37,561 nucleotides of DNA, taken from the NCBI GenBank assembly GCA_002751075.1, contig NAOQ01000001.1, positions 159,956 through 197,516 on the forward strand. The letters run 5' to 3'. The stretch is from Ichthyophonus hoferi (Eukaryota > Opisthokonta > Ichthyosporea > Ichthyophonida > Ichthyophonidae). Within the stretch, counting starts at the first letter, position 1; every line of letters begins with the position of its first letter. The position numbers and the translations under genes are program-made. The notes beneath the pieces are model-generated. The model saw only the letters and a program-made list of their open reading frames with translations, searched no databases and was not told the origin of the DNA. This document shows, in pieces, positions 35,301 through 37,561 of this stretch.

Positions 35301-36743
35301 TATACCCTAAGACATAGTAATAAATTAAAAAATTAAAAACATTATGATGATAATATTAGTAATAACAATCATACAGATAATACAAATAATAATAATAATA
35401 AATATATGGGCTAAGATTGATTTACAAGAAAATATTCATGAAATTCTATGCATGAAAATATGATATATGTAACACCTCGATTGACGCATATTTCGACAAC
35501 AAAACATGACATGAAAATTAAAAACATCAAAATATTTTTCATAAGTATAGACTTTGGGGCGGGTAAACTAGAAAGGAAATGCATTCTATAGTCAGCACAG
35601 GAAAAAAAGAGTTTAGATGCCCATACCCAGATATAATTAATTAATTAATTAATTAATGACCTAGCTAATTATTTGATTAAGTATTTCATACGGAAAATAT
35701 TATTAATAATAATATAATAATATAATAGTATGCACAGTAACGTAATAAGAGTAACAGCAGAGGTATATTGCATGCATATTCTAAACAAGTAACTCACCTC
35801 TACTCCGAACGGTTTGTCTTTTATGGTGGCGATTCCTTGAGTATAACTGTATGATAATGTACGTCTAAATGAATATTTGTTTGTTTGGTAATGATAATAT
35901 AAATGTTTGTACGATATTATGATAGTATCTATGCACAGATAAGTCTATTATATATATATATATATATAGTAAAGAAAGCAGGCGTGGGTAATCAGTAACA
36001 CGTATTAGAGTGTAATTAGTACAAAATCTACTATCAGAACAAGGGCAAAAGTCGATATATATACATAAACCGAGCTAACATTATAATATTACAATGCATA
36101 GTAAAGTATACAGGGCCACATTCGCCAGACTATTCCGTGTATTTATTTATTCATTACTATAATTAATTATGGTTAATTAATATTCAGAAATGTAATTAGG
36201 GTTAATTAATAATCATTAAAGGCAATTAATTACAGTTAATAAGAGTTCACTAGATTTAGTGAGTTAAGACTACACCTGGTGCAATATTAAACAAAAATTA
36301 AATAACAGAGCACAATGCACAACATAGGCCATATGTTTATATACATACAAACCTATTAAAAGCCACACCACACACATAGTATATAAGGTATAGATATATA
36401 GGGTATAGTATAGGTATAGGCATATAGGGTATAGCATAGGCATAGGTATGTAAGGTATTGTATATATTGTATAGTATATTGGATATAGTATAGGTATAGG
36501 TATATAGGGTACAGTATAGGTATAGGCATATAGAGTATAGTATATGTATAGGTATATAGAGTATAGATATATAGACACTCAAACCATCACAACCACGAGC
36601 ACGCACCCTCCTTCTCTCGGGGCGTCTTTAAGGAATTTAAACTTCTCTTCTAAACTTGGTTGCTCTGGTTTTCCTCCATGACCCTTTCCCCCTGTTCTTT
36701 CTTCCACGAGTAGTCGAGGTCTGCCTCGTAATGTTAACTTTTC
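32336..36743 (-). CDS. CIR1: CIR1 homologue (corepressor interacting with RBPJ 1), N-terminus not found
   Basis: Eight exons (minus): 36743-36607, 35846-35798, 35177-35084, 33976-33903, 33724-33662, 33387-33284, 32836-32735 and 32447-32336. All have GT-AG borders and matching phase; about 244 residues are visible. The spliced order matches remembered human CIR1 block by block. [10 protein letters not shown] and [15 protein letters not shown] lead into a zinc knuckle, [10 protein letters not shown]6-C (C-x2-C-x4-H-x6-C). Then come [23 protein letters not shown] and [20 protein letters not shown]. The tail is basic/serine-rich ([20 protein letters not shown]) and ends in KRKKSKR. CIR1 is nuclear, links RBPJ to histone deacetylase complexes and associates with splicing factors. 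The conserved N-terminal CIR_N helix (FHP..N..KVW type) is absent from 36744-37561 and presumably lies beyond the right edge. The first exon's 5' border (acceptor CACAG before 36743) is uncertain. Confidence 0.88.
34238..34495. repeat. Pentanucleotide minisatellite (CTATA/CTACC/CTTTA units)
   Basis: About 260 bp of degenerate 5-bp units in the 1107-bp intron between exons 3 and 4 of the CIR1 homologue. The long plus-strand open frame over it (LPY/TILYY repeats) is an artefact of the 5-bp period and its lack of in-frame stops. Confidence 0.9.
36376..36575. repeat. TATAG(G) minisatellite
   Basis: About 200 bp of degenerate GTATAG, GTATAGG and GCATAGG units in the intron between exons 1 and 2 of the CIR1 homologue. 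The motif is the reverse complement of the array at 34238-34495. The overlapping minus-strand frames rich in Tyr and Pro are artefacts. Confidence 0.9.
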
Positions 36744-36942
36744 CTGTGCTATTCGCAATCATTTATGACACAATAAGACAAGATTGGTGTAAGAAAGAGA
36801 GATAGGGAGAATGGGTAAAGATACAATCAAATGGGAAGAGATAAGAGATATAACATAGGAAATAAAGCTAGGCGCCATCTTCGTCAATCTGTAACTGGCT
36901 TTCACCACACTCATTTTCCTTTCAACTTAATCGACCCCCGAC

Positions 36943-36979
<37 letters not shown>

Positions 36980-37456
36980 CATTATGTATTAATGTATCTA
37001 TTCTCTTTTTTTGCCCCTCTCTAGTCTTTTCAATGAGAAGCACATATACTTTGGTATACTAGTCCATTTTAGTTACGTATAGGTGATAATAGATTAAGCC
37101 TAATCGCATTTAATCAAGTGTGATAGTACTCAAATAGTATTAAAGGAAAGGGATGTGGGGGACATGAAACACAAAATATGAAAGTTGTATACACATCATA
37201 CTCATACTATATTATATTGTATAAGAATAATAATAACCAATGATAAAGAATGACGGGTCTACTAAGTGTGCGTTGGTATTGATACATATGCATATACATA
37301 TACACACTGGGCATCAAGAGGTGTCTGAAAATGACTAAAATGACTAGCTACAATTACGTAAGACTACCTACATAGATGTGAGAAAGGTTACTATTACTAA
37401 CTCTATTTACTACACTGGTCAGTTAATCCTGATGCATGTACTACAAATTAAATTGA
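36744..37456. other. No exon recognised; probably an intron or 5' flank of the CIR1 homologue
   Basis: The missing N-terminal exons were searched for on the minus strand and not found. A less AT-rich patch at about 36870-36950 has a short frame starting MSVVKASYRLTKMAP, but nothing in it resembles CIR1. Confidence 0.4.
36946..36976. repeat. (CT)n microsatellite
   Basis: About fifteen uninterrupted CT units upstream of the first visible CIR1 exon; GA-rich in the sense of that gene. Confidence 0.95.
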
Positions 37457-37561
37457 GTATAATAGTATAATAGTATAATAATAAAATAGTATAATAGTAT
37501 AATAGTATAATAATAAAATAGTATAATAGTATAATAGCATAATAGTATAATAACAAAATAG
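37457..37561. repeat. TATAATAG-type repeat with ~40-bp higher-order period
   Basis: 8-bp TATAATAG units interrupted by AATAAAATAG, the whole pattern repeating roughly every 40 bp and running off the right edge. Confidence 0.85.

Noticed and set aside
36270-36606. Two overlapping minus-strand Tyr/Pro-rich ORFs
   Set aside because: They arise from the TATAG minisatellite and are not splice-compatible with the CIR1 exons, whose frame here is different.
1-37561. Search for tRNA, rRNA, snRNA genes and CRISPR arrays
   Set aside because: No T-arm/B-box with a matching acceptor stem, no snRNA core motifs and no regularly spaced repeat-spacer arrays were seen.

Overview
The window is AT-rich nuclear DNA from an intron-bearing eukaryote that uses the standard genetic code and GT-AG introns of about 180-1100 bp. 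Gene content (a CIR1 homologue, an animal-like cytosolic thioredoxin, a V-ATPase e subunit, a NO VEIN-like protein) fits an early-branching animal such as a sponge or a close holozoan relative. The species cannot be fixed from sequence alone. All gene models below were assembled by eye from splice sites, codon phase and remembered family motifs.

Layout: (1) 1-8459, plus strand: nine exons of a NO VEIN-like giant protein, with an N-terminal GHKL/Hsp90-type ATPase and a C-terminal NOV_C (DUF3883) domain; its 5' end lies off the left edge. (2) 9197-16811, minus strand, convergent with it: four exons that splice in phase into one 1890-residue protein with a class-3 lipase-like domain, a hydrophobic hairpin, a P-loop GTPase and a HECT ubiquitin ligase. 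This fusion is the most striking item in the window. (3) About 16.8-21.3 kb: AT-rich, no gene recognised. (4) 21331-22598, plus: two-exon V-ATPase subunit e. (5) 22.6-26.9 kb: no gene recognised. (6) 26936-28488, minus: five-exon thioredoxin. (7) 28.5-32.3 kb: a diverged ~350-bp tandem duplication and a pair of related short ORFs that may be decayed immunoglobulin-like exons. (8) 32336-36743, minus: eight exons of a CIR1 homologue, a spliceosome-associated/corepressor protein with a zinc knuckle; its N-terminus is not found and probably lies off the right edge.

The genes do not look like a functional cluster. Two regulatory ideas come from repeats. The GTPase exon of the fusion gene is a multiple of three with matching phases, and is flanked by complementary tetranucleotide arrays. 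Two introns of the CIR1 homologue carry complementary TATAG-type minisatellites around exons 2 and 3. The convergent large genes share a compact, partly palindromic poly(A)-signal region at 8794-8856.
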